A stretch of 64,000 bases of DNA from Candidatus Hydrogenedentota bacterium (GTDB lineage Bacteria; Hydrogenedentota; Hydrogenedentia; Hydrogenedentales; JAGMZX01), in assembly GCA_029556545.1 (NCBI GenBank), contig JAKQEQ010000023.1:1-64000 (forward strand). The letters run 5' to 3'. Positions within the stretch are counted from its first letter, which is position 1, and every line of letters starts with the position of its first letter. This document shows positions 26,584-35,571 of the stretch, in pieces. The translations under genes and the position numbers were made by a program. Under the pieces are notes generated by a model. The model was not told the DNA's origin. It did no database searches and worked only from the letters and a program-made list of their open reading frames with translations.

Positions 26584-27708
26584 TCAGGTTGCCTGGGCGG
26601 AGGCCGCGCCGCCACGCCGCACCCGCTCGGTCTCCATCATGGCGACAAAGCGCTGGAAAAGGTAGCGGCTGTCGTGGGGGCCGGGGGACGCTTCCGGATG
26701 GTACTGGACGCTGAACGCGGGCAATTCCGTGTGTTCCAGGCCCGAAACCGTCCGATCATTGAGGTGCGTGTGCGTGATGCGCACCTTCTCGGGATCGAGC
26801 GAGTCGGGGTCCACGGCGAACCCGTGGTTCTGCGACGTTATCTCGACCCGGCCCGTATCGCGCCGCAGCACCGGCTGATTCGCGCCGCGGTGGCCGAACT
26901 TGAGCTTGTATGTGCCGCCGCCGAGCGCGTGCGCCAGTATCTGGTGACCGAGGCAGATGCCGAAGATAGGTACGCGCTTTTCGAGCAGCAGCCGCACGGT
27001 CGGGTAAATGTACGGCAACGCGGCGGGATCGCCCGGCCCGTTCGACAGGAACACGCCGTCCGGTTCGAGCGCCATGACCTCGTCGGGCGACGCCGTGGCG
27101 GGCAGCACCGTCACGTCGCAGCCGTGGTCGCGCAACGTGCGCAGGATATTCTGCTTGATGCCGTAGTCCATGGCGACGACGCGGAACCGGGGCTTGGCCG
27201 GGTCTTCCCACTCGTAGGCGGCGTCCACCGAGACCTCCTTGACGTAGTCGCTGCCGGCCATGTCGGGCACGGCGCGCGCCTTGGCGACGAGGCTGCCGCG
27301 CTCGAAGTCGCTCGTGCTGATCACGGCCCTCTTGTTCCCCTCGCGCCTGAGAATCGTCGTGATCTTGCGTGTGTCCACGTCCTCGATGGCGACGATGTTG
27401 TTCTCCCGCAAATACGCGGGGAGGCTCTTCGTAGCGCGCCAGTTGCTCGGCTCCTTGCAGCACTCGCGCATGACGAATCCCGCCACAAACGGCTGACGCG
27501 ACTCGACGTCCTCGACGTTCACGCCGTAATTGCCGATGTGCGGGTAGGTCATCGTCACGATTTGCCCGGCATACGACGGGTCCGTCAGGATTTCCTGGTA
27601 GCCGGTCATGCTCGTGTTGAACACGAGTTCGCCGCCCGTCTCGCCTTCCGCGCCGACGGACAAGCCCTCGAATATTGCGCCGTTCTCCAGCGCCAGAACC
27701 GCTTTCAC
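26584..27708 (-). CDS. carA: carbamoyl-phosphate synthase small subunit
   Basis: A 374-residue CarA, the glutamine amidotransferase subunit that supplies ammonia for carbamoyl phosphate (pyrimidine and arginine synthesis). The N-terminal domain begins MKAVLALENGAIFEG and contains NTSMTGYQEILTDPSY. The class I amidotransferase domain has the nucleophile Cys252 in FGICLGHQ and the His337 and Glu339 pair in QYHPEASPGP, so the active site is complete. carB is not in this window, unlike the common carAB arrangement. A strong extended -10 lies 39 bp upstream of the ATG. Confidence 0.97.
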   Translation of the reverse strand: MKAVLALENGAIFEGLSVGAEGETGGELVFNTSMTGYQEILTDPSYAGQIVTMTYPHIGNYGVNVEDVESRQPFVAGFVMRECCKEPSNWRATKSLPAYLRENNIVAIEDVDTRKITTILRREGNKRAVISTSDFERGSLVAKARAVPDMAGSDYVKEVSVDAAYEWEDPAKPRFRVVAMDYGIKQNILRTLRDHGCDVTVLPATASPDEVMALEPDGVFLSNGPGDPAALPYIYPTVRLLLEKRVPIFGICLGHQILAHALGGGTYKLKFGHRGANQPVLRRDTGRVEITSQNHGFAVDPDSLDPEKVRITHTHLNDRTVSGLEHTELPAFSVQYHPEASPGPHDSRYLFQRFVAMMETERVRRGGAASAQAT

Positions 27709-27746
27709 ACGTTGTCTCCTGGCCTGATGCCCCGAAAATTGCGCGG

Positions 27747-27755
27747 ATTCTAGCA
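27747..27755 (-). promoter_or_regulatory. extended -10 promoter of carA
   Basis: TGC precedes TAGAAT on the minus strand (TAGAAT 27752-27747). Transcription would start near 27740, leaving a leader of about 32 nt. Confidence 0.5.
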
Positions 27756-27846
27756 GAAAACGGGACCGGGTTTCCGCCCCCCCACCGTCCTTATCGCGTG
27801 AGATTCCGAAAGGCCGTCGGTCGGCATCAACCGCGCACCACCGCGT

Positions 27847-28302
27847 TCAGGCGTCAAACTGCCGCAAGTGGTGGGCGAAATGGCGCAAGTGCAGCCGTTC
27901 CCAGCCGTCAAGGCCGATGTCGCCGAACACGGGATGCCGCGCGGGTCGCAGTTCGTCCGCCTGAACGAGATTCAGATACTCGTCGAGGAGGGCATGGAGC
28001 GTTTCGAGGTCGCCCGGCTCGCGCAGGGTAAGGCCGCGGGCGCGCAGACGGCGCGGCAGTTGCAAATTCCTCGGGATAGGGAGGATGCCGCGCAAGATGA
28101 GCGGCGCCACGACACGCCGGGTGAACCAATTGCCGAGAAAGGGTATCTTCGTCGAGCGGCCCATGCTGTGGCGCACGGTCCACACCAGGTGCTCGATAAG
28201 CGTCTGCTTCCGCAGCACGCCCCACCGCGGCACGGCATCGTCCGGGATGCCCCGAATCCGTGCTATGAGTTCCTCGACGTAATCGGCATCCAGATGGCGC
28301 AT
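27847..28302 (-). CDS. DUF1569 (DinB-like) protein
   Basis: A 151-residue cytoplasmic protein of the DUF1569 family, related to the DinB/YfiT four-helix metal-binding fold. The closing segment HPVFGDIGLDGWERLHLRHFAHHLRQF is diagnostic, with histidines that may bind a metal. An early histidine occurs in LIEHLVWTVRHSMG. The function is unknown; relatives include thiol S-transferases. The length is usual. It follows a DUF4139 gene by 33 bp on the same strand and may be co-transcribed with it, with no evident functional link. Confidence 0.78.
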   Translation of the reverse strand: MRHLDADYVEELIARIRGIPDDAVPRWGVLRKQTLIEHLVWTVRHSMGRSTKIPFLGNWFTRRVVAPLILRGILPIPRNLQLPRRLRARGLTLREPGDLETLHALLDEYLNLVQADELRPARHPVFGDIGLDGWERLHLRHFAHHLRQFDA

Positions 28303-28335
28303 TACGGTGCTCTCCGCCGCATATCGGCCGCGTCG

Positions 28336-29829
28336 TCAGGCGCCATGCTTCACCCGCACGCGGTAGGTGATGGTTGCCTCGCCGTCCTTCGGGACCGTGA
28401 CGGTACATACCGCCGACCGCGCATCCCGTTTCTCGAATTCGTGCGAGCTTTCGAGGAGTTGCCACTCGCCCTGGAACGGTTCGATCACGGCGACCGTGAT
28501 GTCCTCGTCCTTATGATTGCGCAGTACGATGCGGAACGCGGACTCGTGGATGCGGGGCAGGACCTGTTTGTAATCGGTCTGTTTGCGCTCGCCCACGATG
28601 TCGAAGGCGTCGCCGACGCGCAGACGCACCTCCTCGTTCTTCGGCGTGTGCTCGATGCGGTCCTCGCCGGTGAACTGCAAGAGGTTGTCGCTGTCTTTCT
28701 GATAGACGCGCATGACGCCCGCTGGCAGCGGCATGCCCATGCGGCTTGCCTCGTCATTTCGGAAGACAAGGAACACGGCGACGTGTTGCGGCGGCGGCTC
28801 CTCGAGCGGCTGGGTGTAGAAATACTGCTCGCCGCGGAACTCATAGACCTTGCGCACAGGGACGCCCGCGGCCGTGAGCAGGCTCACCTGTTTGCTTTGA
28901 TTCTCCTTGATGGTCGTGCGGCGTTCGAGCGTGTAAAGGTGGTACTCCGCGAAGGCTTCCTCGCGCATGGGCGGTGCGCCCGCGGCCATCGTCCGCCGCA
29001 TGTACCCGAGGTCTTCCATCTGCGGAACCATATCGGCCACGCGATGAACTTCCCCCGCGACGAGTTTCAGGAGGGCGTTGTTGTATGCCGCGCCCGACTG
29101 GTTGGTCAGGGTGACCCAACCGGCCACGTCCATCTGCGTACTTGCCGCGTTCATCGTCAGGACGTAGTCCGCCTTCCAGGAAAGCCCGTTGGTGAGATAG
29201 GTCGCCTCGATTTCGTGGTCCGTCCCGCGATTCTCGAGGAGCCAGACGAGCGTCGGCTTCGCGATCAAGGTCTCGGGAATTTCCGGGAGCACGACATTGC
29301 CCGGATGGCCCAGGTGGAAGTCGCCGTCTATCTCGTAGATCGGGCCGTTGTTTACGCTCACGAGCCGCGCCGTCACTTCCGAGAAGGACAAGTCGTTGTT
29401 CTTGTTGATAAGCCGCACCTCGCGCCCGACGTACTTCTCCATGAGTTTCTCGGGGCTCATCAGGTCGAATTCGTAGTTCTGTTCGAGGATGTGGAGTCGC
29501 CCCGGCCCGGAAATCGAGGTCAAGCTGACGGTCTCGGGGCGGATGCCCGTCGCCACATCCATGAATTGCAGCGCCACTTCGCCCGGCAGCAGCTTGACGG
29601 TGCGCCGGTCGCGCACGAGCGCCAGGTTGTTGTTGTAGACCGTCACCGCCACGTCGGTCTGGTCCGCGATGGTGCAGCGGCCCGACTGGACCCGCTCCGC
29701 GAGCGTGTCCTTAAGCGCCAAGCCTTCCGGCCTGATATCCGGCACGTCGATGACCGGGGCGGGCGCTTGCGCCGCGGCGCTACCCGCCGCCAGCGCCGCC
29801 GCCAATCCTACGAGCAATAGATGCTTCAT
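28336..29829 (-). CDS. secreted DUF4139-domain protein
   Basis: A 497-residue exported protein. A clear signal peptide (LLLVGLAAALAAGSAAAQA) is followed by a beta-rich region typical of DUF4139 proteins, with VTVYNNNLALVRDRRTVKLLPGE near the start and TYLTNGLSWKADYVLTM in the middle, both hallmarks of this family. The C-terminal part has the usual YKQVLPRIHESAFRIVLRNHKDEDI segment. The family has no firmly known function. I chose the ATG at 29829, which has an AGAGAGG ribosome site; the palindromic repeat at 29849-29866 lies in its leader. Confidence 0.82.
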   Translation of the reverse strand: MKHLLLVGLAAALAAGSAAAQAPAPVIDVPDIRPEGLALKDTLAERVQSGRCTIADQTDVAVTVYNNNLALVRDRRTVKLLPGEVALQFMDVATGIRPETVSLTSISGPGRLHILEQNYEFDLMSPEKLMEKYVGREVRLINKNNDLSFSEVTARLVSVNNGPIYEIDGDFHLGHPGNVVLPEIPETLIAKPTLVWLLENRGTDHEIEATYLTNGLSWKADYVLTMNAASTQMDVAGWVTLTNQSGAAYNNALLKLVAGEVHRVADMVPQMEDLGYMRRTMAAGAPPMREEAFAEYHLYTLERRTTIKENQSKQVSLLTAAGVPVRKVYEFRGEQYFYTQPLEEPPPQHVAVFLVFRNDEASRMGMPLPAGVMRVYQKDSDNLLQFTGEDRIEHTPKNEEVRLRVGDAFDIVGERKQTDYKQVLPRIHESAFRIVLRNHKDEDITVAVIEPFQGEWQLLESSHEFEKRDARSAVCTVTVPKDGEATITYRVRVKHGA

Positions 29830-29848
29830 GGCCTCTCTATCCTCCGTC

Positions 29849-29866
29849 ATTCCCGCAAGCGGGAAT
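29849..29866. repeat. short palindromic repeat (ATTCCCGC-aa-GCGGGAAT)
   Basis: An 8-bp stem with a 2-nt loop, flanked by CGTC on the left and CCAG on the right. This matches a palindrome found dispersed in many bacterial genomes. It lies about 20 bp before the DUF4139 gene start, where it could fold in the leader mRNA. Confidence 0.6.
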
Positions 29867-30001
29867 CCAGTATGACTCGCCCGCGTGGGAGACTATACGT
29901 GACGAGAGTCTACGGCAGGAACTCAAGACGCGCAAACTAATGACGAATGATCGGTCTCCACATGGCTTCAGCCCGGCCGGTTCGGGGCGCGCTTGCCTGG
30001 C

Positions 30002-30541
30002 CTAACCCCGGTCCGGACGCGCGATTTGTTGCTTGAGGTCGTCCGTGAGCGCGTCCCACAGACGAGGATGCGTTTCCACAAGCCGCGCGATGTCCGCGAG
30101 ATCCTTGATGCGCTTGCTCTGGCGCCGGGACGGTTCCGACCACGCCTTGATCTTGCCGCGAAACGTGTCCTCGAGCGCGGCCACGCGCAGGAGGATGCCA
30201 TGGACATCCGCGGCGACAGCCCGAGACGGGAAATCCCTATAGAAATCCTCGGTGCTGAGTTGGATGCTCACCGCCGAATGGCCTTGGAAATTGACGGACC
30301 AGTCAAACCGCTCCGAGCGAAAGCCCGCCGCTTCGAGAGCAGAGACCGCCCGCGCGATGGCGTCCGCCGCCACGACGATGTCCACGTCCTGGGTGACGAT
30401 GGGGTGCTCCGCCCAGTGGTTGACCGCCACGCCGTCGATGGCGCACCAGGCGACGTCCGCCCGCTCAAGACAATCCACGAGCCGCATCACGTCGTTTGTG
30501 CCGCCCGAGGTCTGCCAATCAAAGAATTGTTTCGCCGTCAT
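30002..30541 (-). CDS. nucleotidyltransferase-superfamily protein (AbiEii/MNT-like), orphan
   Basis: A 179-residue protein with the minimal nucleotidyltransferase core. AIDGVAVNHW stands in place of the usual GG loop, followed by TQDVDIVV with the two metal-binding aspartates. Later residues (LEDTFRGKIKAW, RIKDLADIARLVE) match the helical end of AbiEii and related proteins. Members include toxins that modify tRNA, and housekeeping nucleotide adding enzymes. No antitoxin-like gene is adjacent (the upstream neighbour on this strand is a BNR protein gene 56 bp away), so a toxin role is not supported. The ATG at 30541 is where homology begins. Confidence 0.65.
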   Translation of the reverse strand: MTAKQFFDWQTSGGTNDVMRLVDCLERADVAWCAIDGVAVNHWAEHPIVTQDVDIVVAADAIARAVSALEAAGFRSERFDWSVNFQGHSAVSIQLSTEDFYRDFPSRAVAADVHGILLRVAALEDTFRGKIKAWSEPSRRQSKRIKDLADIARLVETHPRLWDALTDDLKQQIARPDRG

Positions 30542-30597
30542 GCCCTTGAGCGTATCAGATGGCCCGGTTCGTTGCCATTTTCGGGCGACAAGCGCCG

Positions 30598-31902
30598 TTA
30601 CTCCGATACCCGGTAGAGCCGCAGCATGACCGGTTCCGGCCACGGCGGGTCGCGGGGCCGGTCGCGATTCGGTCCGAGCGTCTCCCAACGCAGCAGATAG
30701 CGGACGCCGTCGGCCTCCGCGCGCCCGGCATCGTATGCGAAACGCGCGCTCATGCCGGGAAAGGACGATTCCGCGCGCCGCAGTTCCGAGGGAATGCCCG
30801 AAGGCGCGGACGGGATACGCTCGATGGCCTGCAAGGTGTCGGGATCGAGACGAAACCGGCCCGAGCCCTCGCGGTCGTGGCTGAACGGGAGCAGGAGCGC
30901 GCCGCCCGTGTCCGGGGCTACCGCGCTGACCCGTATCTCGAAGGGGATACTGCCCCGCCCGCTGAACTCCCAGCGATACGTCCAGTTGCTCACGCTCACG
31001 CGCCGCCAGCCGTCCGCCTCCCGCCGCGCAACATAGAGTTGGGTGAACCCTTGCGCGTCATGCTTGTGATAACTGATGACCACGCGGCCCGCGCCGTCGA
31101 ACCCAATCCTCGCGTTGCCGTTGATGATTCCGCCGCCCTCCGGCACGGGATCGACACCCTCCGACGTTGCCAGCGTGATCGGCAACGTGTACGGCGCGCC
31201 GTCGCTGCACTCCCAGTGTACGAGATCCTTGCTCCGCGCATACGAGAGATCGTGGTTCGTCTCGCAATCGGGCGATTCGCGCCACACCCAGCACAGGTGA
31301 AAGTAACCGTCCGGTCCCGCCACTGGTCCTTCGAAATAAGCGTTGCGCGCGCCTTCGCCGTCCGTGAGCGGCTTCTCAAGCAGCCGCCGCCATGCCCGCG
31401 TCTCGACGTCGTAGGCATTGAATATTTCGTTGCCGGAACCGCTGCGCCCGTCGCGATAAAGGAAGACAAGTTCCCCGGCGGGGCCTCTCAGAAAGCGAGG
31501 ATAGGTCACCATTTGCTCGTCGCGCCCGACCATCGCCGGGACTCGGACCAGCGACGCCGCGTCGAACGGCTTCTCGGACCGGTAGTAGATGAGCGGCACA
31601 CAGTGCATGTTGCCGGACAGGTGAAGAAACCCCGCGTCGTCCAGCGCCATCGTGACGGAGTTATGGCTGTCCCAGCCGATCTCCTGATCGAGCCGCGTCA
31701 AGCGCCACGCGCTCTCCTCCAACGCGCGCTGGGCCACGGTCATGCGGCGCTCCGCGTCGTAAAACGCGACGAACTGATGCGGCGGCGCGGTCAGGAGGCA
31801 AAACCCCACGGGATGGCCCGACCAGACCGGCGCCACGTCGAGCGCGGCCTCGACACTCGCCGACGGCAGCCCTATAAGCAGTGCGAAAATTAGCATGATC
31901 AT
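30598..31902 (-). CDS. secreted BNR_4 repeat protein (putative polysaccharide-acting beta-propeller)
   Basis: A 434-residue exported protein with an N-terminal signal peptide (MLIFALLIGLPSASVEA). The body is a beta-propeller of the BNR_4 group: GWDSHNSVTMALDDAGFLHLSGN, YPRFLRGPAGELVFLYRDG and GNARIGFDGAGRVVISYHKHD are typical repeats with the His-Asn and Asp-Gly patterns. Relatives include polysaccharide lyases of families PL24 and PL25 and exo-acting rhamnosidase-like proteins. The residue set is too diverged to name the substrate. The gene belongs to a minus-strand block of sugar-active genes. A TATGCT -10 lies about 41 bp upstream. Confidence 0.75.
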   Translation of the reverse strand: MIMLIFALLIGLPSASVEAALDVAPVWSGHPVGFCLLTAPPHQFVAFYDAERRMTVAQRALEESAWRLTRLDQEIGWDSHNSVTMALDDAGFLHLSGNMHCVPLIYYRSEKPFDAASLVRVPAMVGRDEQMVTYPRFLRGPAGELVFLYRDGRSGSGNEIFNAYDVETRAWRRLLEKPLTDGEGARNAYFEGPVAGPDGYFHLCWVWRESPDCETNHDLSYARSKDLVHWECSDGAPYTLPITLATSEGVDPVPEGGGIINGNARIGFDGAGRVVISYHKHDAQGFTQLYVARREADGWRRVSVSNWTYRWEFSGRGSIPFEIRVSAVAPDTGGALLLPFSHDREGSGRFRLDPDTLQAIERIPSAPSGIPSELRRAESSFPGMSARFAYDAGRAEADGVRYLLRWETLGPNRDRPRDPPWPEPVMLRLYRVSE

Positions 31903-31942
31903 GTCGAGTGCGTCTCCTCATCCCTTGCGGATACCGGGCGCA

Positions 31943-31948
31943 AGCATA
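31943..31948 (-). promoter_or_regulatory. candidate -10 box of the BNR_4 gene
   Basis: TATGCT on the minus strand is preceded by TG without the usual extra base. The transcript would begin near 31936, about 34 nt before the ATG. Confidence 0.3.
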
Positions 31949-31980
31949 CATGACGCTCAGCGCGCCCGCCCGTTCGGAGC

Positions 31981-31996
31981 GCGGGCTTCAGCCCGC
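31981..31996. repeat. short palindrome GCGGGCT-TC-AGCCCGC
   Basis: A 7-bp stem with a 2-nt centre. A smaller hairpin (CCCT-GA-AGGG) follows within 20 bp. The pair resembles the dispersed intergenic palindromes of many GC-rich genomes. Confidence 0.5.
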
Positions 31997-32041
31997 ATTC
32001 GGCGCCCTGAAGGGTGCACGCTAAACAGGGTCGTACCGGCG

Positions 32042-34138
32042 TCATGACACATCGTCCGCCGTGCGACTTCGATCATAGAGGCTGATCCCCACGAAGCGGC
32101 ACGGCGCGCCCCGGGTGAAGAGCCCCACTTGCGCGGGCGGCCACGGGCCCGGACAGGACAACACTTCACTGCCCTCGACGAACACGATGACGCGGCGCGG
32201 CAGTTTCACGATACGGAGGTTGTAGCCGTTCTCCTCGGGCGTGCGATAACGCATTGCGCGTTTGGGGACGCTCACAGGCTCGAGCGTGAGCGGCGCGCCG
32301 TCGCGTTTGCCGGAAACGCGCAACTCCGCGAAGTTCGCGCGGGCCGCGATGCGCAGGTAGTTGGCCTCGTCGACGTATACGCCGTAAACGCCCATTTCCG
32401 GCGCGGCGTCGCTCTCCGTGGGTGCGGCCTCGGGAATCACCTGCGCGGACCACTCGAAGGCGTCCAGCAGGTCGCCCTTGAACGTGCGCGCCTCGCCGTC
32501 CTCGGGCACGCCGCGGATCCCGCGCTCGCAAGAACTCCATGCGCCCGACGCCGTCGCGCCGTTCGCCGCCGAGCCCCAGTCGAAGATGGGGTCCTCCGCG
32601 CCGTCCCAGCCGAGGGTATAGGTCACATTGTCGAACGCGGCGCGGCCCCGGGCGAAGAGTGCGGGCCGCACGTCCGTGATGTAGCCGGCGGCGGGCACGG
32701 CCTCGAGAGCCACCTCGTCAAGCCAGACGCGGTACGAGTAGCCGTTACACTCGATGCGCAGCATGTGCCAGCCGTCCCAATCGAAATACGGCGCGAGTTT
32801 CCGTCGATTTTCCTTCGGGTTGTAGCGGAAGCGCGGCTGGGCGAACCACGTCCTGTCCTCGCGGTCAAGCCCGATGAACGTGTCGCTCGTGGCCAGACCC
32901 GCCTGCTGTCCGCCGTCCTCGGGAATCCGAAGCGCCGCCTCGAAGAGATAGAATCTGCCCCCCGACCCCGCGCACCGCGCTACGCCGGCGCCGTTGCCCG
33001 AAGTGTGATGCGCCTGGCCCCCGATAATCCGCCAGTCGCCGTTCTCGACCGTCCAATGTTCCGACAGCGTCTCGCCCGCGTCGAAAAAGTCGCGAAACGT
33101 CGGCAGGGCCGGCGGCGGATGATACCCCGGCGTGCGCGCGAAGGTGGGGCCGTCGACGAATACCTCGCGATCAAAGAAGTGTACGCGGTCGATGGCCTGC
33201 GCGCGCCTTGGGTTCCCTTCATATATCGCGAAGTAGACAAGCCACCGCTCGAAGCCGTTCGGGCCGCGCACGACCGTCGGCTGGCCGCAGTTCGTAATGA
33301 GCGGCTCGCCCGAGGGTTCGGCCGCGGCCGTCGCGTCAACCGCGGATTGGGGCGCCTCGCCGCGCCCTCCCCGCACCCGCTTTTCCCGGTTGCCTTCGAG
33401 GAGAGGAAACGGATACTTGCCCGCGTTGGTGAAGCCGAGCGGCGTATCGCTTTCCGCCGCGCCGATGGCGTAGTTGCCGTAGCGCGACGACGTATGATTC
33501 GCGTTGTAGAACATGTAGTGCCGTCCGCGATAATGGAACACGAACGGCGCCTCGTTCACCGGGTGGTCCCGCAGTTCCCACGTGCCCGGAACCGCGCTGA
33601 GCAGTGGAACCGGCGCGTCCACCAACGTCCACGGATCGCGCATCCGCTGACCCCAGATAACGTTTCCGAACGAGAACTTCACCGTGTAGAAGAACAGCCC
33701 GCCCTTGTCATCCACATAAGCCTGCGGGTCGATACGCCCGTCAAAGGGGACTTCGGTCACCGGTTCCTTGTACGGTCCGAGCGGCGAATCGGCGACAGCG
33801 TGGCCGATCTGGCGTAATTCGCCGTGGTTCACGGACCAGTAGAGATGAAATTTGCCGTTGAGCAGGTTCAGGTCGCAGGCATGTATCTGGTGGTCCGCGC
33901 CCGCTTCGCCCACGGCCCAGTCGTTGCGCATCGAGAACACCGGGAACGGGCCCTGCCACGCGACGAGGTCGCGCGAAACGTAGACGCCGCCGTTCGTGCC
34001 CACGCCCATCAGGTAGTACTCGCCGCCAAAACGCAGCACGCCGCAGTCGGCGGTCCCCGGCAGGACGGGGTTCGGGACGGCCGACGACGCGCCGCACGCC
34101 AGCGCCGCAAGCAGCAGGGGCCATGCGCGGGGATTCAA
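32042..34138 (-). CDS. secreted glycoside hydrolase family 43-like protein with C-terminal beta domain
   Basis: A 698-residue exported protein. The N-terminal 330 residues resemble a five-bladed GH43-type propeller: an early Asp in GTADCGVLRFGGEYYLMG, a conserved IDPQAYVDDKGGLFFY and a likely acid Glu in NEAPFVFHYRGRHYMFYN. The last 300 residues look like one or two LamG or jelly-roll beta domains (HMLRIECNGYSYRVWLDEVALE). There is no ATG at a sensible place. The likely start is TTG at 34138, overlapping the nitroreductase stop in a TTGA junction and followed by a signal-like stretch (WPLLLAALACGAS). It probably cuts plant-type arabinoside or galactoside side chains; the substrate is not determined. 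Confidence 0.72.
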   Translation of the reverse strand: MNPRAWPLLLAALACGASSAVPNPVLPGTADCGVLRFGGEYYLMGVGTNGGVYVSRDLVAWQGPFPVFSMRNDWAVGEAGADHQIHACDLNLLNGKFHLYWSVNHGELRQIGHAVADSPLGPYKEPVTEVPFDGRIDPQAYVDDKGGLFFYTVKFSFGNVIWGQRMRDPWTLVDAPVPLLSAVPGTWELRDHPVNEAPFVFHYRGRHYMFYNANHTSSRYGNYAIGAAESDTPLGFTNAGKYPFPLLEGNREKRVRGGRGEAPQSAVDATAAAEPSGEPLITNCGQPTVVRGPNGFERWLVYFAIYEGNPRRAQAIDRVHFFDREVFVDGPTFARTPGYHPPPALPTFRDFFDAGETLSEHWTVENGDWRIIGGQAHHTSGNGAGVARCAGSGGRFYLFEAALRIPEDGGQQAGLATSDTFIGLDREDRTWFAQPRFRYNPKENRRKLAPYFDWDGWHMLRIECNGYSYRVWLDEVALEAVPAAGYITDVRPALFARGRAAFDNVTYTLGWDGAEDPIFDWGSAANGATASGAWSSCERGIRGVPEDGEARTFKGDLLDAFEWSAQVIPEAAPTESDAAPEMGVYGVYVDEANYLRIAARANFAELRVSGKRDGAPLTLEPVSVPKRAMRYRTPEENGYNLRIVKLPRRVIVFVEGSEVLSCPGPWPPAQVGLFTRGAPCRFVGISLYDRSRTADDVS

Positions 34139-34626
34139 TAATGCTCCCAATGCAGCACCTCGGATAAGGGCCGTTTGCCCGGTTGCGGCAACACGGCGGG
34201 ATAGCCTACGGAGATCAAGCTTACCAGGAGGTAGCCTTCGGGAACGCCGAGCAGCACGCGCATATCGTCCACATAAGGTTTCTTCTCGCCGGCGACCCAG
34301 CACGCGCCGAGACCGCACGCCCGCGCCGCCGTCAACATATTCTGCGTCGCCGCACAGCCGTCTTCGAGGTAGTATTTCCCATCGCGACAAAACACGACGA
34401 TGCACACCGGCGCGTCGGCGATGAACTTCCCGAAGTCCGTCAGGTCCGCGACGCGGCGGCGCGTGGCGGCGTCGGTGACGGCTACGAATTCCCACGGCTG
34501 CTCGTTGCGCGCCGTGGCCGCGAGACGCCCGCAGTCCACGATGGTCTCGATGATGCCGCGTTCCACCGGACGGTCCTCGTAAACGCGCACGGAACGTCGG
34601 GTACGCATGGCTTCTATTGCGTCCAT
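34135..34626 (-). CDS. nitroreductase-family flavoprotein
   Basis: A 163-residue protein of the NAD(P)H-FMN nitroreductase family. The N-terminal FMN-binding segment is MRTRRSVRVYEDRPV, followed by AATARNEQPWEFVAV, and the region GACWVAGEKKPYVDDMRVLLGVPEGYLLVSLISVGYP is typical. The protein is short for the family (usually 170-220 residues) but complete. It would act as a cytoplasmic homodimer, reducing quinones, flavins or nitro compounds. It is coupled to the GH43-like gene by the TTGA overlap, which is odd for a flavoprotein and a secreted glycosidase. An AAGGAA ribosome site precedes the ATG. Confidence 0.88.
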   Translation of the reverse strand: MDAIEAMRTRRSVRVYEDRPVERGIIETIVDCGRLAATARNEQPWEFVAVTDAATRRRVADLTDFGKFIADAPVCIVVFCRDGKYYLEDGCAATQNMLTAARACGLGACWVAGEKKPYVDDMRVLLGVPEGYLLVSLISVGYPAVLPQPGKRPLSEVLHWEHY

Positions 34627-34722
34627 CTTCCGTTCCTTTACCGTTTGTTTCGCCAGTGAAGGCGTCGCACCGGCATGGTATCAAATGCGGGCGTGATAAT
34701 GCCGAGGCTGCTCTGCGTCGCG

Positions 34723-35571
34723 CTATGGACGCAGCAATGCCGCGTAGCCCTCACGGTACGTTGGGAACAGGAAGCAGTAGCCGCTTGCCGCAAGCCGATC
34801 ATTGCGGAAACGGCGGTTGCCGCCGCGCTGGGGTTCGGCGATGCCCTCAGCCGGCGCTACGGGCGGCGGCGGCAACCCCAACTGTTTCGCAACCCAGCAG
34901 AGCAGTACGTTACGTTCGACCGGCTCGTTGTCCACGGCGAGGTAGAGCGGTTCCGGGGCGTCGAGGTCCATGAGATGATGCAGGATGCCCGCGCAGTCGT
35001 CGCGGTGAATCAGGTTCAAGAGGACCGCGCGTCCTTCGACGCGCCTGGCTGATCCGTCGCGCACCTGATCGATCAAACGCGTGCGCCCCGGGCCGTAGAT
35101 GCCGCCGAGGCGCACGACGGTGGCGGGATAACCGGATTCGTGGAAGATCGCCTCGCCTTCCAGAAGGCGCAACCCGGAGAACCGCAACGGCGCCGCCGGA
35201 CTGTCTTCATCAAGCCATGCGCCGTCGTCCTGCCCATAGACGCCCGTGCTCGAAGTAAAGAAAACGCGCCGGGGTTCCTGACTGGCGGCGCGAAGCGCCT
35301 CGAGGAGGTTGCGCGCACCTTCCACATACGCCGCGCGGTAGGCCGCATCCGTGAACGCCGTCGCGCCCGCCGTGTAGAAAACGTAGTCGAACCGCGCCGG
35401 CAGGCGCGTGAGCGTCTCCGGTCTTGCGAGATCCGCCGGAAAGGGCCGGATGCCCTCGGGAAGTCGGGACACATCGCGCCGCAACCCCCATACGCGATGA
35501 CCCTGCCGGGCCAGACGTTGCCCGAGCGCACCCCCGACGTAACCGCAACCGGCAATCAGGATTTCGCTCAC
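34723..35571 (-). CDS. NAD-dependent epimerase/SDR-family protein (YeeZ-like)
   Basis: A 282-residue atypical extended SDR. The nucleotide-binding loop is AGCGYVGGALGQRLARQGH, and the middle has FFTSSTGVYGQDDGAWLDEDSP, the signature of the YeeZ-like subgroup, with NLIHRDDCAGIL near the sugar-binding part. The usual YxxxK catalytic pair is not obvious, as in other YeeZ-like members, so catalysis of an epimerase reaction is unproven. The start is a GTG at 35571 that overlaps the stop of the glucuronate-isomerase-like gene (GTGA). The neighbour suggests a role with sugar acids or nucleotide sugars. Confidence 0.82.
   Translation of the reverse strand: MSEILIAGCGYVGGALGQRLARQGHRVWGLRRDVSRLPEGIRPFPADLARPETLTRLPARFDYVFYTAGATAFTDAAYRAAYVEGARNLLEALRAASQEPRRVFFTSSTGVYGQDDGAWLDEDSPAAPLRFSGLRLLEGEAIFHESGYPATVVRLGGIYGPGRTRLIDQVRDGSARRVEGRAVLLNLIHRDDCAGILHHLMDLDAPEPLYLAVDNEPVERNVLLCWVAKQLGLPPPPVAPAEGIAEPQRGGNRRFRNDRLAASGYCFLFPTYREGYAALLRP

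Noticed and set aside
25507-27753. Plus-strand open frame of 748 codons opposite the small GTPase and carA genes
   Set aside because: It is a shadow of two well-supported genes; its composition is not protein-like.
30002-30541. Toxin-antitoxin pair with the nucleotidyltransferase
   Set aside because: No small antitoxin-type gene adjoins on either side.
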